NCBI GenBank assembly: GCA_021014325.1
Contig: CM037472.1
Location: 36,852,234 to 36,916,233 of the forward strand
Direction: 5' to 3'
Length of the DNA stretch: 64,000 nucleotides
Source: Plazaster borealis
Taxonomy: Eukaryota; Echinodermata; Asteroidea; Forcipulatida; Labidiasteridae
Positions 22,301-37,300 of this stretch are shown piece after piece. Made by a program: the position numbers and the translations under genes. Below the pieces are notes generated by a model, which saw only the letters and a program-made list of their open reading frames with translations, did no database searches and was not told the DNA's origin. Positions within the stretch are counted from its first letter, which is position 1; each line of letters opens with the position of its first letter.

Positions 22301-25300
22301 ATTCCATATCTGAGCACGATGCTACAGCATTCAAACAAGAACTGGAAAAATAAAGATATTTCATACTAAATAATGGACATCTTGGCTACTATTCACAACT
22401 CGGTTACTAATTTTCTCGACTAATTTTTAATGAGCAGATAAATTTGGTATTACTAATTACTGCCAAGTACTTTGCAAAATTGGTTTCATTTTTATAGCAT
22501 TTAATTTTTACATTTTTCATTTTTCATACTTTACAAAATTTGCTAATTTTTTTTAGAAAACCATAAGCATAAACTGCTTTATTTCTCCCCATCAATTTCT
22601 CCCAAACCATACTGAGTTTTACATGTGCGCAATTCTGTTTCTTCAAACACCTCAGTTTAACGCAACTTATGGCTATAAAAATTACATCATATAGTTGGGA
22701 AAGTAAAATTTAGCAATACAATATATGAAAGATCACAGCTTCCGGTTACTTGTAAACAATTAAGAAATTTTGCCCAACATGTTATAGTTAAACCTATGTA
22801 ATGGTTGCACAAATTTTGGCATGATTCGCAAACGCGGTTTTTGAAAAAAAACTCATTTGTTTCAAACATCCTTACAACCCATGGTTAATTCGTCTGGCAA
22901 AAAGTTTCCTCATCCCAAGTTTTAATATTAATTCAATGTTAATTTTAATAATCTTTGTTGTCTTATATAAAAACTGAAACTGTACCTATAAAGAATTGCT
23001 ATGAGTATTTTTATTTTCAAGAATTTTTTATCAAGAAAATATTTAAAAATTTAGTCTTCATTAGACAATTTTTGTTTGTTTTTCGATTTGTGCAAGACTT
23101 GCACAGTCTATCGACTTTATCCTTATTCCGTGATCAGAGGGCATCAACATTGCACCGGTAATTACTTTTTTAGAGGCTAACATTCATTTCTAAAACTTAC
23201 CAAAACAGGCAATCATTCTTCCATGATTCACCGTTGCTGTAAGTCCGACCATCGTATACGCATTCTGTCAAACACGCAGATAAAAACATTTAGTAAAACT
23301 TCCTCAGTATTTTGTGAAATTCTTTCCCACTGCCCCCCCCCAGGCGGATGAACTATTCCCCCACCCCCCCTCCCCCTATTGACAGAGAATAGAATTAGGA
23401 AGGGAACACCTATTGGATAAGTTATTCAACTAAATTCATTTTCAGTGAATTAGTAAACACAAAATACAAAAGCCTGTGTAGACAAATAAATATTTGTTAT
23501 TATTATTTTTTATTGAAATGTCTTTCTCTCCACTTTTCACATATGTTCAAACATGGCTTTCACAGAATGTAGGATTTTTTGTTATGGTCAGTGACTGAAT
23601 ATTTAGCCATGAATTGCCGAGAATATTTTAAAAGAATACTTACTGCAGTTTTGAGTGGAGCACGACCAAACTCCGCTTCTGCACACACTGTAGGACAGGG
23701 AAGAAAACAAAATGTAAGAGAACACTCGTAAATGTTCTCCTCTGTGGCAAGTTTGGCATCCGTAATTTTTGAGATATCGCGGCCACTTTCAAGTTGAGGG
23801 CTACACTTAACTGGTTTGGGCTGTCGACCCAAACCACACTGTCACCAGGGGCACGTTGCCACCTACTCCTGGGGCTGAAACAGGGTTTTACCCCCTTCAC
23901 ATGTAAGCATGGGTATCATCCACTAGGAGCCTGGGTGGTAGAGCAGAGTGCACTACCTTCCAAACTTTTTTTACGAAGCAATTATGGTTAAGTGCCTTGC
24001 TCAAGGGCACTAAAGTTCATGACCAGGATTCGAACCCACACTCTGCTGCTGACAACACCAGAGCTTGGGTCCGGTGAACTAGATCGCTTGGCCACTACAC
24101 GCCACAAATGGTAGGGAGGCCAACATTTCCATCTTGCAATCAGGGAGATTTTGTTCAACAATCAGGGAGATGTTTCAATTTACATTCAACAAAAAAGGGA
24201 CGCAAGCCTGAGTAAACCTGTAGACAAGTGTGCTTGCTATGCAGAAACAATGGGGTAAACCCCTACTCTTCGACGATAAGTGTTCTGGGTTCTTTGCACT
24301 ACCAATCCTAGTACATGAGACATACGGCTTAAAGTCCCATCCAAAGGACAAAGCAATTATGTTAAAAGCATCTTCCTCAAGGAAACAAACCCACTCAAAA
24401 CCCACACTCTGCAGATCAGAAACACCAGAGCTTGTGTCCAGTGCTCTTAACCCCTCGGCCACGACACCCCAAAGTGATTTTTAATACAAGTTTTCCCACA
24501 CAAACATCAAACCGGGAAGTTGAATTGTCAGCTTAAATTCTTTTTTGCTAAGCAGTTTTGCTTACCAGTCTTTGCAGCCGTCAGCCCTCGTTTCTCCTTC
24601 CTCATAACTCTTATCACCGAAGACACAACCTGATTATAACGACATGGGAAATAGAGAATTTATACATTCAGGAATAATTTTGTATATAAAACTTTTTGTC
24701 AGGTTGGTGCAGTCAGGAATCGTATTTGCTCTTCTGTGGGGGTTTTTTTCTTCACAATATTGGTTGTTATGCTCAATCTATAGACATCTTAAAAACAATA
24801 GCCATACAAATTTGTTTTACTGCTTTATATTACCACCATCTTGAAATTAAAGGTATCGTACCCGTTTGGTAATGACTCAAAACAAATATTAGCATAAAAA
24901 CTTACTTGGTAACAAGCAACGGAGAGCTGTTGATAGTATAAAACATTGTAGGAAACGACTCCCTCTGAAATAACGTAGTTTTTGAGAAAAAGGTAATTTC
25001 TCACTAAAATAATAAAAACTTCTTGCAAGAAGCCTTTTATTCCTATCTGAAAGCACACAAATTTGTACAACAAGGGTGTTTTTTCTTTCATCATTTTCTT
25101 GCAACTTCGATGACCAATTGAGCCCAAATTTTCACAGGCTTGTTATTTTATGCATATGTTGGGATACACCAAGTGAGAACACTGGTCTTTGACAATTTCT
25201 AAACGTGTTCACAGTGCCTTTAGCCAAACCGAAGCTTGTAGAAATTGTGAGTAGCCAACTACCAAACAGTTCCTGGCAAACAGTTTTTGCAGATGTTTTT

Positions 25301-28300
25301 AAAAGCCCTTGTTGGAACACATTGATGAGCATGCGCTACATCAGATGACATTCTCTTACCTGTTGGTGCAGGTGTCGTCGTTACTGTGGGTGTAGTCACG
25401 ACTGTCTCGCAGTGCTGCCCAGTGAAGCCCAGAGCACAATGGCATATGTATCTCAAACCCTCCTCACTCTGGAAGCATGTTCCGCCGTTCTGGCACTCCA
25501 CATCGGAGCAGGGCGACTCAGCCTCTAATGTAGGCTCCTCACCCCCAACAGGATCTGTAGTGACAAAGCCATGAGGTTAGATTGTAATAAGCGGGACGGA
25601 AAATTCTCAACTTTTTATACAAAGGACATCAAGGCGCGGCAATGTCCAGGTCCTTGCTCACAAATTGCCTTCAATGCCCTTGTGAGCTACCAGGGCCCAA
25701 TTTCATAGAGCCGCTTAAGCACAAAAAGTAGCTAAGCACAACAAAATTATGCTTACCAGAATAAGGTTATCAGCCAAACCACCATGTCACATGTAAAATT
25801 TGTGAATGGTATCCTGCTCATTTCTGCTCAGCAGAAAATTGTTAAAGGCACTGTACACGTTTGGTAATTGTCAAAGACCAGTGTTCTCACTTGGTGTATC
25901 CCAACATATGCATAAAATAACAAGCCTGTGAAAATTTGGGCTTAATTGGTCATCGAAGTTGCAAGAAAATGATGAAAGAAAAAACACCCTTGTACAAATT
26001 TGTGTGCTTTCAGATAGGAATAAAAGGCTTCTTGCAAGAAGTTGTTATTATTTTAGTGAGAAATTACCTTTTTCTCAAAAACTATGTTATTTCAGAGGGA
26101 GTCGTTTCCTACAATGTTTTATACCATCAACAGCTCTCCGTTGCTTGTTACCAAGTAAGTTTTTATGCTTATATTTGTTTTGAGTCACTACCAAACGTGT
26201 ATGATACCTTTAACTCGTAGCTGAGAAGCTGAATTGCAAAGGCTGCGGCTACAACATGTTTGAGCCGTCATTCAAGGGCGCCTTTGGCAGCCAGCTATGA
26301 CCACAGAGCACAGCCAATAGATCGAAAAATGTTTTTCTCAGAGAAAAACCCTTGTGGCATAGGAGAGAATTAACGCACAACTCTACTCACACACGGCCTT
26401 AGCCAGGAGTCGAACCAGGTCCACATTGAGAGGCGAGCGCTTTACGCACTGTAGCCACCCAAAAAAGTCTGATTCCCAAGGGAAAACTCATCACAATTAA
26501 GGCTTAGTTTTAGAAAGCACCAGTCCTCAAAGGATTCAAGCCTCACTTTGACCTCTATGAGAGTGTACAGTTAAACTACAATGAACGTTTATCTCTCATT
26601 GTCTGGCATAACGTCAACCATTTTGAAATCATGCACTTTTGGCTTCCAGTTGTGGCTAGAGAAGGAAAATTTTAACAAAACTTCCTGGTCAACATTTCAA
26701 AAATTTTCAACGAGAAACCGTCTGAGAATAATTTTCAAAAGCATGAATTTTTTCCAATATGACCACACAGGGTAACTATAGACAAATCATTACAGATATT
26801 CTGTACCGGTGTTTTTCCACCATTGCTGGGCTTCAGGTATGCCCAATGTTAATTTCTTATGCGTGTCTTGGCCGAGCGGTTAAGAGCATCGGACTCAAGC
26901 TCAGCAGAGTGTGGGTTCGAGTTCCGGTCGTGGCACTTGTGTCCTTAAGCAAGATACTTTTTGTAATTACTCGGCCCTTTGAATGGGACATTAAGCCGTA
27001 GGTACCGTGTACTAGGATTGGTAGTGCACGTAAAAGAACCCAGAACACTTATCCAGGAACAGTAGGGGCTAACCCCAGTGTTTCTGGTTCACATAGCAAG
27101 CACCCTTGTTTGCAGGTTTCCTCAGGCTTGCGAGCTACAGTAATTTATGAGGCATCATTGGTTTCATTTCCAGATATATATAATAATAATATTATAACAA
27201 GCATCTTCATCAAATGATGTTCACACGACTATACAAAACCACCAGCATGATGCAAGTAAAAGCCCATAGTTACGATGTGTACGCAAGCATTATGAATCAA
27301 AGTAATGGCGGACACCACTGGTTAAAAACATATTTATGCATATGTTCAAATATGGATTGGTCTATGAATGAAAGGCACATGGGGTTAGAAGAAGAAATCA
27401 GTCAGTTCCTGCAACATTTAGATGAAAAATTCCAGCAGATTGTTAATGCTAGAAACCGTTTACACTAAAATGCTGTTTAAAGAGTAAGCGTTGCCACACA
27501 TTGTTTTTAGTTGGGCAAAGCATAGAGCAAAGACCAAACAAGCAATGGCCATTTCATTTCAAATCAACACTTAAAAGCATTACATCTCTTGTCAATATCT
27601 TACAAGCCAATGCAAAAATGGTGTGAGTACATTTGCAGAAAACAACAACAACAACAACAACACAACAACAACAACCACACAAATATATTTAGAAACTCAA
27701 TGCATTTTACCTCCAAACTGATGGTTAATCGATTTGGATTATTATGGAACAAACTTATATTAATTTGTCAACACATAATAATTGATCCAAAACCTTTTGT
27801 CCTGGGGCGGAAATCGTCTGAAATTGATATGCTTGCTAAGAAACCTTGGCACAACCTCCTCCCAATTAGTTTCAATGACACTCAATTACTAACATGATAA
27901 ATGCTTTAATAGATGTTAATTTTGCATTGGGGATATAGAATATAATTTGTTTTTATCCATACACCGATGTGTTAAGCAATGTATAATCAGTACTTTCCCC
28001 AGAGTTCTGTGAAAAAATGTCTGTTGATTTTTTGTTTTTAAGAACTCGGAAAAGTACTGAGTATACAGTGCTTAATACACATCGGTGTAAGGGTAAAAAC
28101 GAATTGGATTCTTTATCCCCGATGCAAAATTAACATCTATTAAATCGTTGCGGTACCCTCTAGCCAAAGGGGCTAGCTCGGTGGTCTAGTGGTAAGACAT
28201 ATGCTCTAGCAATGCAAAGGTCGTGGGTTCGAATCCCACTCGAATGATTAATGTGGTTATAGTTATTGGGCAAAATTTAAAGGAAAAGTACATAGTTTTT

Positions 28301-31300
28301 TCAGAAGATGAAATTAACTTCCAAACCTCTAGTTTTGAAAAAAAAAAAACTGTGAAAATTTTGCCCTTTCACCAATATCAAATTTGATGGTCACGTTTTA
28401 ATGAAAAAGAGTGGCTAGAGGCAGTTTGAATCCTATGTGTTAGCAGCAGGTACACCACAAAAAAGAAAACTTCGTAAAGGCAGGTTAATATTCATCTCTG
28501 TGTTACGATGTTATAAATTTTGAATCGATGATGTACACCCAAACCGGGAACAAAGTAAATGATGTGTGGGTACATACACGCCGTCTGGTCGCAAGTTGCA
28601 CCAGTGAAGCCCGCGAGGCACAAGCAGACATGAGTGGGTGCTGACGGATCAGCGCCCTGATAACAAGTGCCCCCGTTGGTGGATTCAAGGCACACATGTT
28701 TACACCTATAGTCAAGGAGAGTGAGACATGGAAAGCACACATGCACAGACAAGTTCAAAGAAGGGACGGACAATAGACTGTGCAAGTCTCGTGCATATTT
28801 GAACTTCTGAGACCATATGGTCCCAACCGTATGGAGTTTTACGTGGGCGGGATTTTGTTTCGTCAATTATTTTTAGTTTAATATGGCTATGAAAATTATA
28901 TATGTTGTTGGGAATGTAATGCTAAGTGATTAACAACATGAAAGTAAAACCAATTCAACAAAATAACAAAGAAAACCTGAGAATAAGACTTGACCTCCAT
29001 TTCCGGTTACTTGTAAAAAATTAAGAGTTTTGCCCAACTGACGGGCATGTTGTCATTAAACCTATGTATTAGACGCACACATTTGGGCATGATTGGCAAA
29101 TGGGGTTTCTAACAAGCATCCTCGTCCCAAGTTTTAATTTTGTTTCAATTTTAATTTGAACAAATTATTTGCATTATACAAAAATAGCAAATTTATTTAT
29201 AACAACTTGCTATGGGTAATTTTATTTCAAGAATTTTGTATAAATATCATTTAAAAAGACTAGATTTGAATTCAAAGAAAAATATAGTCTTCGTTCCAGT
29301 TATTTTCTCGCTTTCGATAATAATAATAATAATAATAAGACTTGTAATGCGCACATATCCACCCTGCTGGGTGTTCAAGGCGCAGTAAAAAACAAAAAAA
29401 CAAAACAAAACAAAACAAAGACAAAACAGACACAACAAAATTAGTCCTTGAAAACCTGTGACATAAGATAAGTTTTGAGAAGAGATTTGAATTTTGTGGT
29501 ACAAAGACAAGATCTAAGATTAAGCGGTAGAGAGTTCCAGATGCGTGGCGCAGCTGAAGAAAAAGACCTGTCACCCCATGAGTGTCGAGACTTGGGTTCA
29601 ACGAGGAGAAACATGGAACTTGATCGAAGATTCCTTGATGGAGTGTAAACTTGAAGTAGTTCAGAAATATAGTGGGGAGCCTTGCCATTAAGTGCTTTGT
29701 GGACAATGAGCATCAGCTTGAAGATGATTCGCTGAGAGATAGGGAGCCAATGTAGTTGTTTCAGAATGGGGGTGATAGAACAGGATTTTCTAGACAGTGT
29801 CACAATGCGGGCAGCGGTATTTTGGAGGCGTTGAAGACGGGAAATCTGGTTGTTCGGAAGACTGTAGAGAAGAGCATTGCCGTTGTCAAGACGAGAAGTA
29901 ACAAATGCATGAATGACCTTTTCAGTGGCACTTTTGTCCAAGTACTTGCGAATCTTACCAATATTCCTGATGTGATATGATGACAGACGACGATGTTGTT
30001 GATGTGTGGTTGAAGTGTCATCGATGAATCAAAAATAACCCCTAAGTTCCGAGCTTGCAGCGAGGAGCTATCCGAGCATCACCGATGGAAATGTATGGCA
30101 CTGAAACCTTTGTTAACTGTTGACGTGACCCAAATAGAAGGAACTCTGTCTTATCATCATTTAACTTCAGGAAGTTTTGTTGTGTCCAACGTCTAATCTC
30201 TTGGATGCATTTCTCAAGTCTTGCAATAGATGCATTGGCGTTTTCTTGAGAAGATTTAAACATGATGTATAGCTGAGTGTCGTCTGCGTACACATGGTAA
30301 TTCAGATTAAATTTCAGGATGATGTCACGAATCGGTAAAGTGTACAGCGTAAACCACTGCGGGCCCAGTACCGACCCCTGTGGCACAGAGTAGTTCAAAA
30401 CAGCAGGGTCTGATATTGCGGTGCCAATACATACATGCTGAGTTCTATTGTAGAGATACGATTTGCACCATGCTAGGGCTGTGTCCTCTATGCCAAGGTG
30501 ATTCTGGAGCCGAGAGAGAAGGATGTTGTGATCAACAGTGTCAAAGGCAGCACTCAAGTCTAGCAGGACTAGTGCTGTTAGGTTACCATTGTCCATTGCA
30601 GAAAGAATATCGTTGCTCACACGGACTAGTGCAGCTTCTGTCCCATGGAAAGGCTTGTATGCTGACTGGAACACGTCGGACAGGTTGAAATTATGAATGT
30701 GATCAGAAATGCGTGATGAAACTACTCGTTCGATGACTTTTCCAAGATATTTTAAGTTTGCAACCGGTCTGTAGTTTTGAATATCTCCTTGTCCAGGTTT
30801 GGTTTCTTGATGAGCGGCCTGATGTAGGAAACTTTGAGGCTATCGGGAAACAACCGGAACTGAGAGATTCGTTTACAAGATTAGTGATGTAGGGTAAAAA
30901 TATATCAATGTTTTGCTTCATCATGGATGTTGACACTGGATCCAGCTCACAGGATTTTGAAGGAGATTTCATAATAACCCTTTGAATCTCAGCAACAGTG
31001 GCAGGCTCAAACACAGATAGTCTACACTCTGGTTGAAGATGTGACAATGTCTGCGGCACGTTGTAAGGGACTGATGAAAAAGATGAGCGGATGTCTGAAA
31101 TCTTGGTGACAAAGAATTTCTGGAATTCATTTGCCAAGTCCTGATCATTGTAAGTGGATGGAAGGACGGGGGTTTTGGGTTTGAGCAACAACTTACCAAT
31201 TATCTTGAAGAGCTTCTTTTGATCTCCTGAGGATTCTTGTACTTGGGATGAATAATGGGTGATCTTTGCCTGGTTGATCAAATTCCTGACTACCTTACAT

Positions 31301-34300
31301 TGGTTGCGATATTCTTGTCGTTGTATTTCCAACTTGCCATTTTTCCGCCATTTCCGCTCAAGTTGACGACAGATCTTTCTTGCTGTACGAATATCATCAT
31401 TGAACCAGGAAACTTCAGTTCGGACCTTGACTGATCTTGTTTTCCAGGGTGCGTATTTATCCAAGATGTCACTGATAGTACTCTCATATTGGCTGACATA
31501 GGAATCCAAGCAGTCGTGATCAATTTCCAGCTTTGCTAAATGAGTTCCTATGTCGCGGAACACTTCAGGAGAATTCACGTGTTTCCACTGTCGGCTCTTT
31601 ATAGTGACGGTTGGGACTTTGGGCTTGCACAGACTCAAGTTACACATGACTGCATAATGGTCTGAGAATCCAGGTAGAATAACAAAGTTTGAGACAATAG
31701 GTGGGGTGATGTCACGAGTTATGACAAGGTCCAGGCAATGACCGAGACGATGAGTCGGCTCCTTGATATGCTGGGTAAGACCGAAAGCCTGAAGTAGATG
31801 CTTAAACTGGTTTGCATTCGTGTTGTGGATGTCATCAACATGAATGTTAAAGTCACCAGTGATGATGATTTCCGATGGATGAAGGAGATATTCTAAAATC
31901 AAATTCTCAAATTCCTTAAGAAAACTTGAGAAAGTCACATGTTGGCCGTTAGAATCTCTGTCAGGTCTGTATACAATGACAAGGCGAACAGATTTAGAGT
32001 TTCCGGAAACCTCAGCATGAAGAGATTCAAAAGTTGTGTATTGGACGTCATTACTTTTCACAGAGACAGATAAAGTAGATCTGTACAGTATTGCAACTCC
32101 TCCACCGGTCTTGTGAGGTCTTGGGATGTGATGAAAGTAGTAGCCAGCAGGGGTACACTGACGACATGTTAAGTTGTCATCTGGTCTCAGCCATGTTTCT
32201 GAAACGGCAACAAGGTCCAGATCTTTTTGCAGAACGAAATCAGCAAAATCGTCATACTTGTTACAGATGGACTGTGTGTTCAGAACACAAAGGCTGAGTT
32301 GAGATTTGGCAGGAGGAGTCACTGGTGCTAGAACAGATGGGGGTGTAACTTCAGGTATAGGGAGTTTATGAACAGTTCTACGGCGACCAGCTTTTTTACC
32401 ACGATGTGTAGGTCGGTAAACAGTGCTGGCCAAGATTCTGCAATGTAAATTTACAGGAAGGCAGAGTTGATGCACGTGTGGATGGGGCATAACGGAGACT
32501 GAGAAGCTTGTTACGTGAGTAGGAATTTGTAGAGTTTGGACTAGCTTCTGCTGAGTTTGAGTTATTTTCAGCTTCAGGGCCGGGATTTACAGCAATGTCA
32601 CCGAAGATCACAATTTCCAAATGAAAAGTGGCTGGGGAATTGTCATAATATGACACAGGGCATTTCAAATATTTGTGCGAGACTTGCACAAACTATAAGG
32701 AGAAGGGTGTCAATGACCAGGAATGGGGGAGTGGAGGGGGTCGGGTCGGCTGCATTTAGCAAGAAATTGTCAAAGATGAAGGAGGGGCCTCTATTTTAAT
32801 TGAGAAAACGGGTGCTGAAAAAGCAATCGTAAGCTTCTCAAATAGCTTTAACTCTAGCAGTACGCAGTATCATAAATGCGTGTAATGCCATGCATTTTAA
32901 GCTGTAATTACTGTATTTTTATTTTTTTCTAGAAACAATTATGAATGTAATTTTGTACACAAGTTCAAAGCTGACTTCCCCATGCTTCATTTTGGTCACA
33001 GCTTCAACTTTCACAAAGTTCATTTTTAAGGTCAAGTGGTGCGCTGTGACCAGTTACCAATGCATTATAAGTTGGGCCGATTTAATAAGACCGGAACAGT
33101 GCTAGGGTTGAAGCGCAGCCATTTCGTTTGGTTGATGTTGCCACAGATGTTTATCTACTTACATTTGCGGTTGCCAGTTTAAGACTAAAAGGTATTTCAG
33201 GATATATGTACAAAGGACACGTTGATGTTATCATTAGAGAGATGCAAACATGCATTTAGTGGACATAATTGCAAGGGTCTTTCCAACACAGATTTTTATT
33301 TTGCCAAGTTTGATTTATAGTCCCCTTGCACAATGCGCAAAGTACTCACATGCGCCTATCCTGGGTGACATTTTGGGTGTCAAAATTGTACACAAACATG
33401 CACAAAAAAGAGTTGACTCCCAAAATGACGAGCAAATTGTTCGGAGGTGCGTTCTGCGGAGTCTATAGAAATCTATAGACCGCCCTTGCATATCGCGAAA
33501 CGCTACAGGTTCGCTGAGGTCACACGCACGTTTGTACGCACAAAGAACAGCTATCGTCCAGTGATCTGGCTCCTTTTTGAGAGTGTGCGTCATATGCAAG
33601 GGGTCTATAGTTAAGGTCAAATGAGCAAACAAATTGAATGTTACACACGAATTAAGATAAACAGCTTATAAAGTACTTAGCATACTTGAACACTACTACA
33701 CTGAAACTATGGCTTTGACTTATACTCTATCAACTATTTTGAAAGCTTTTGCCAAGGGGACAATTGGCTTCAGAAGCCGCAGCTGAAGCTAGAACACATG
33801 GTTTCAAAAACATCCATAGTTTGCTGAGATGTAGAACAAAGTGCCATTCCAACAGCTTTATTCCACTCACTGCATCTCTTTGGAACTCCTTGCCTGGTGC
33901 ATGTTTCCGGCCATCCTACAATCTAGACTGTTTTAAGAGGAATATCAATTCCTACCTCCAGCTCTCCTGAGTTATTTTCCATCTTGAATAATTTTCTTCT
34001 TGTAGCCCCTTACCAAGAGTGGCTTTTAGCCTTGTTTGGGGCGAACTTGCATTAAAAAAAAAATTTTTTAAAGCACATGCTGGAGTCTCATTATACGTTT
34101 TCCAACAAAATTTCATTCAATTTAACACCAGGCTCATTCAATTTTGTTTGAAAATTAACGCTTCTTTGCATCAGCATTCAACAGTCAAAAAAGGAGTAGT
34201 AATTCAATTTCAACAGTTTAGCATTCACTGGTATGGTAGCCAGCAAACGAGGCATCAAGTCAAAGAGCGACTGGTACCCTCTCATTCTTCTTTGATCTTG

Positions 34301-37300
34301 TGACATGTCTAACTGCATGCAGTTTAGGGTGACCATGTAAAAACACGTATCATTTGAAATCGAATCGCATCAAAATACTTGCATTTTGACACACACGTAC
34401 AAAGCGACCTACAAACGCCATACAAATGCTCAAAAGTTTTTAACAAGCGTGCGTGCAAAGTAGTCACTTTTGGGAGCCAATCAGCGTTGTTTTTCAGCAC
34501 ATCCCCACCAGGGGTTAGCGACGAGCGGTATCGATACGGCGCGCTGACCATGATAGCCAGGCTGAGTCACTTGCACATAAAACCATTGTGTTAGGAAAAA
34601 GCAATCTGGACTGCAAATCTGATAATAAATTATGTCATTAATTCATATTTGATAATGGTCTTTACCTCCAAAGTTCACCCCGCAAGTCAGTCCACCGAAG
34701 CCTTGAGGGCAGAGACACTGGTACTCTAAGGAGCTCGAACCGGAATGTGTGACAGTGATACAAGTAGCGCCATTAGCACATGGCGACCGGAAACATGGCT
34801 CTGTAAAAAGACGAAAACCAAAATAACAACCTGTAATTTCAAGTTTTTGATTCAATTCTTGTCGCCATCAACACTTCAAAATCAGTTTTTCGCTACACTT
34901 TTGTAACAGATTCATTTTCAATTCAATTCAAATCACATTTATTTTTATAACGCAAAACCAATAAATACATGTACAAATAAATGCACGGTGTACAGTAATA
35001 CAAAAACAATACAAGAAAAACAAAGATAAATGCCAAAACCGAAAGAAATGATAAGCAACACGGGGGAGCCGAATAGAGGCAAATCCCAAAAGCACAGCTT
35101 ACAAAGTATTATTCTTATTATTATTATTATTATTTTTTAATTTTTAAACTGCACAGCCCATATCACACTCTGCATCTTGCACTATTTTAATCAAGTTTAC
35201 TTGAAGATAAATTCATGATCACTCGCCTGCAGAAAAATAAATACATGTACAAATAAATGCACGGTGTACAGTAATACAAAAACAATACAAGAAAAACAAA
35301 GATAAATGCCAAAACCGAAAGAAATGATAAGCAACACGGGGGAGCCGAATAGAGGCAAATCCCAAAAGCACAGCTTACAAAGTACATAAAAAAGAGACTT
35401 GCTCTTTTTGTTTATAAATGCTTGACCAAAACTCCAAGATATCTTTTCTGTCATATTACACTCAACTCCTCCACATTTTCTTTGATCCACACATGACATC
35501 ACTCACTTGAATGTTCCCCATGCAACAGAGTTCTGGGCCGAAAAGCAATTTAGCTGGACCAATAATATGGAAGAATCTTCCCACTGTCATTAGGGAATTT
35601 GTTAGTTTATCTCTATTTCAAAAAAGCTCACCTCTATCCATGTCAATTTCTATCATGTGCGCTATGATCTTGATGGAATAGTGCCTTATAAATTGTAATC
35701 GTTATGTTATGTTTTATATTCAAACTTGATTACTCGATTCTCATTGGTTGACCCATAGCAATAAACCTATATAGGAATTTCCAGTCCTACAATTCATTTC
35801 CACTGGTTCCTAAAACTCACAACTTATGGGGGGGGGGGGTCGTTCATTCACATATGCTGGATCTTCTCTCTGGAACGAACTTCCTCAAGATGTCTGTAAT
35901 ATTTCTGATGTTCACTCAAACCTCATCAGTTATACTCTCAAAACTCATCCTTTTCAAGATGTATTTCTTTAATTCATAGTTTTGTTGCTTTCCATTGTTA
36001 ACTATTGTATGTTTTCCCTAATTATTATTTTGCTTTCTTTTCACCGGCTATATATGTACAGGTATTGTTTTGTTTACATTGTTTACTTTTCTGCGCCTTG
36101 AACATCTCATTAGAGTGATTTGGCGCTTTATAAATGCCTATTATTATTATTGTTATTTTTTAATTTTTAAACTGCACAGCCCATATCACACTCTGCATAT
36201 TGCACTATTTTAATCAAGTTTACTTGAAGATAAATTCATGATCACTCGCGCGCAGAAAAATAAATCGCGTCTGCGTCCGATATCTAACCAGCCCTTCGGC
36301 CTCGTTGGATATTGGACGTAGAAACGCTATATTTTCCCATATTCCACGAGCGCGCCTGTGATAAACCTAATGATGTTACCTGCTTCGGAGCAATAGATCC
36401 CGGTGTACTCAGGGAGACAACTGCACTCAAACCACTCTTCTGTCAAGCGGCATATTCCTCCATTCATGCAAGGGTTGCCGTGGCAAAAATCTAGCAACAA
36501 ACCAAAATTCAGCTCATGAAGGCAAATTATGAGACTTAAAGGCACCGAACACGTTTGGTAATTGTCAAAGACCAGTGTTCTCACTTGGTGTATCCCAACA
36601 TATGCATAAAATAACAAGCCTGTAAAAATTTGGGCTCAATTGGTCATCGAGTTGCAAGAAAATGATGAAAGAAAAAACAACCTTGTTGTACAAATTGGTG
36701 TGCTTTCAGAAAGGAATAAAAGGCTTCAGGCTTGAAGTCTTTTATTATTTTAGTGAGAAATTACCTCTTTCTCAAAAGCTACGTTACTTCAGAGGGAGTC
36801 GTTTCTCACAATGTTTTATACTATCAACAGCTCTCTGTTGCTCGTTACCAAGTCAGTTTTTATGCTAATATATATTTTGAGTAATTACCAATCGTGTACA
36901 GTGCCTTTAAAGGGGTCGTTCAAAGTTATAAAGGTGACGGGACTCATGAATATTTGTACAATGAATCTGATTGACACACAAACAGCTTTAACAACAACAA
37001 TTTGGGGGGAGGTGATGACTTAACATTTTTGAAAAATAGTTGACATCCCTTTGAGGGTAAAAAAAAACCAGGTGGGGAGTTTCTTTCTACCAAATTGTCA
37101 TCAATTATTAAATTTTACACACACAATGATGCTGCAGTTGAATCATTGGTTTTTAGGGATTACTACAGTTAACCAATGAAAGCCTACAGCCATAGCCAAG
37201 AGAGCCTACAGCCTAAGCCATAGCCAAGAAAGCCTACAGCCTAAGCCATAGCCAAGAAAGCCTACAGCCTAAGCCATAGCCAAGAAAGCCAACAGCCAAA

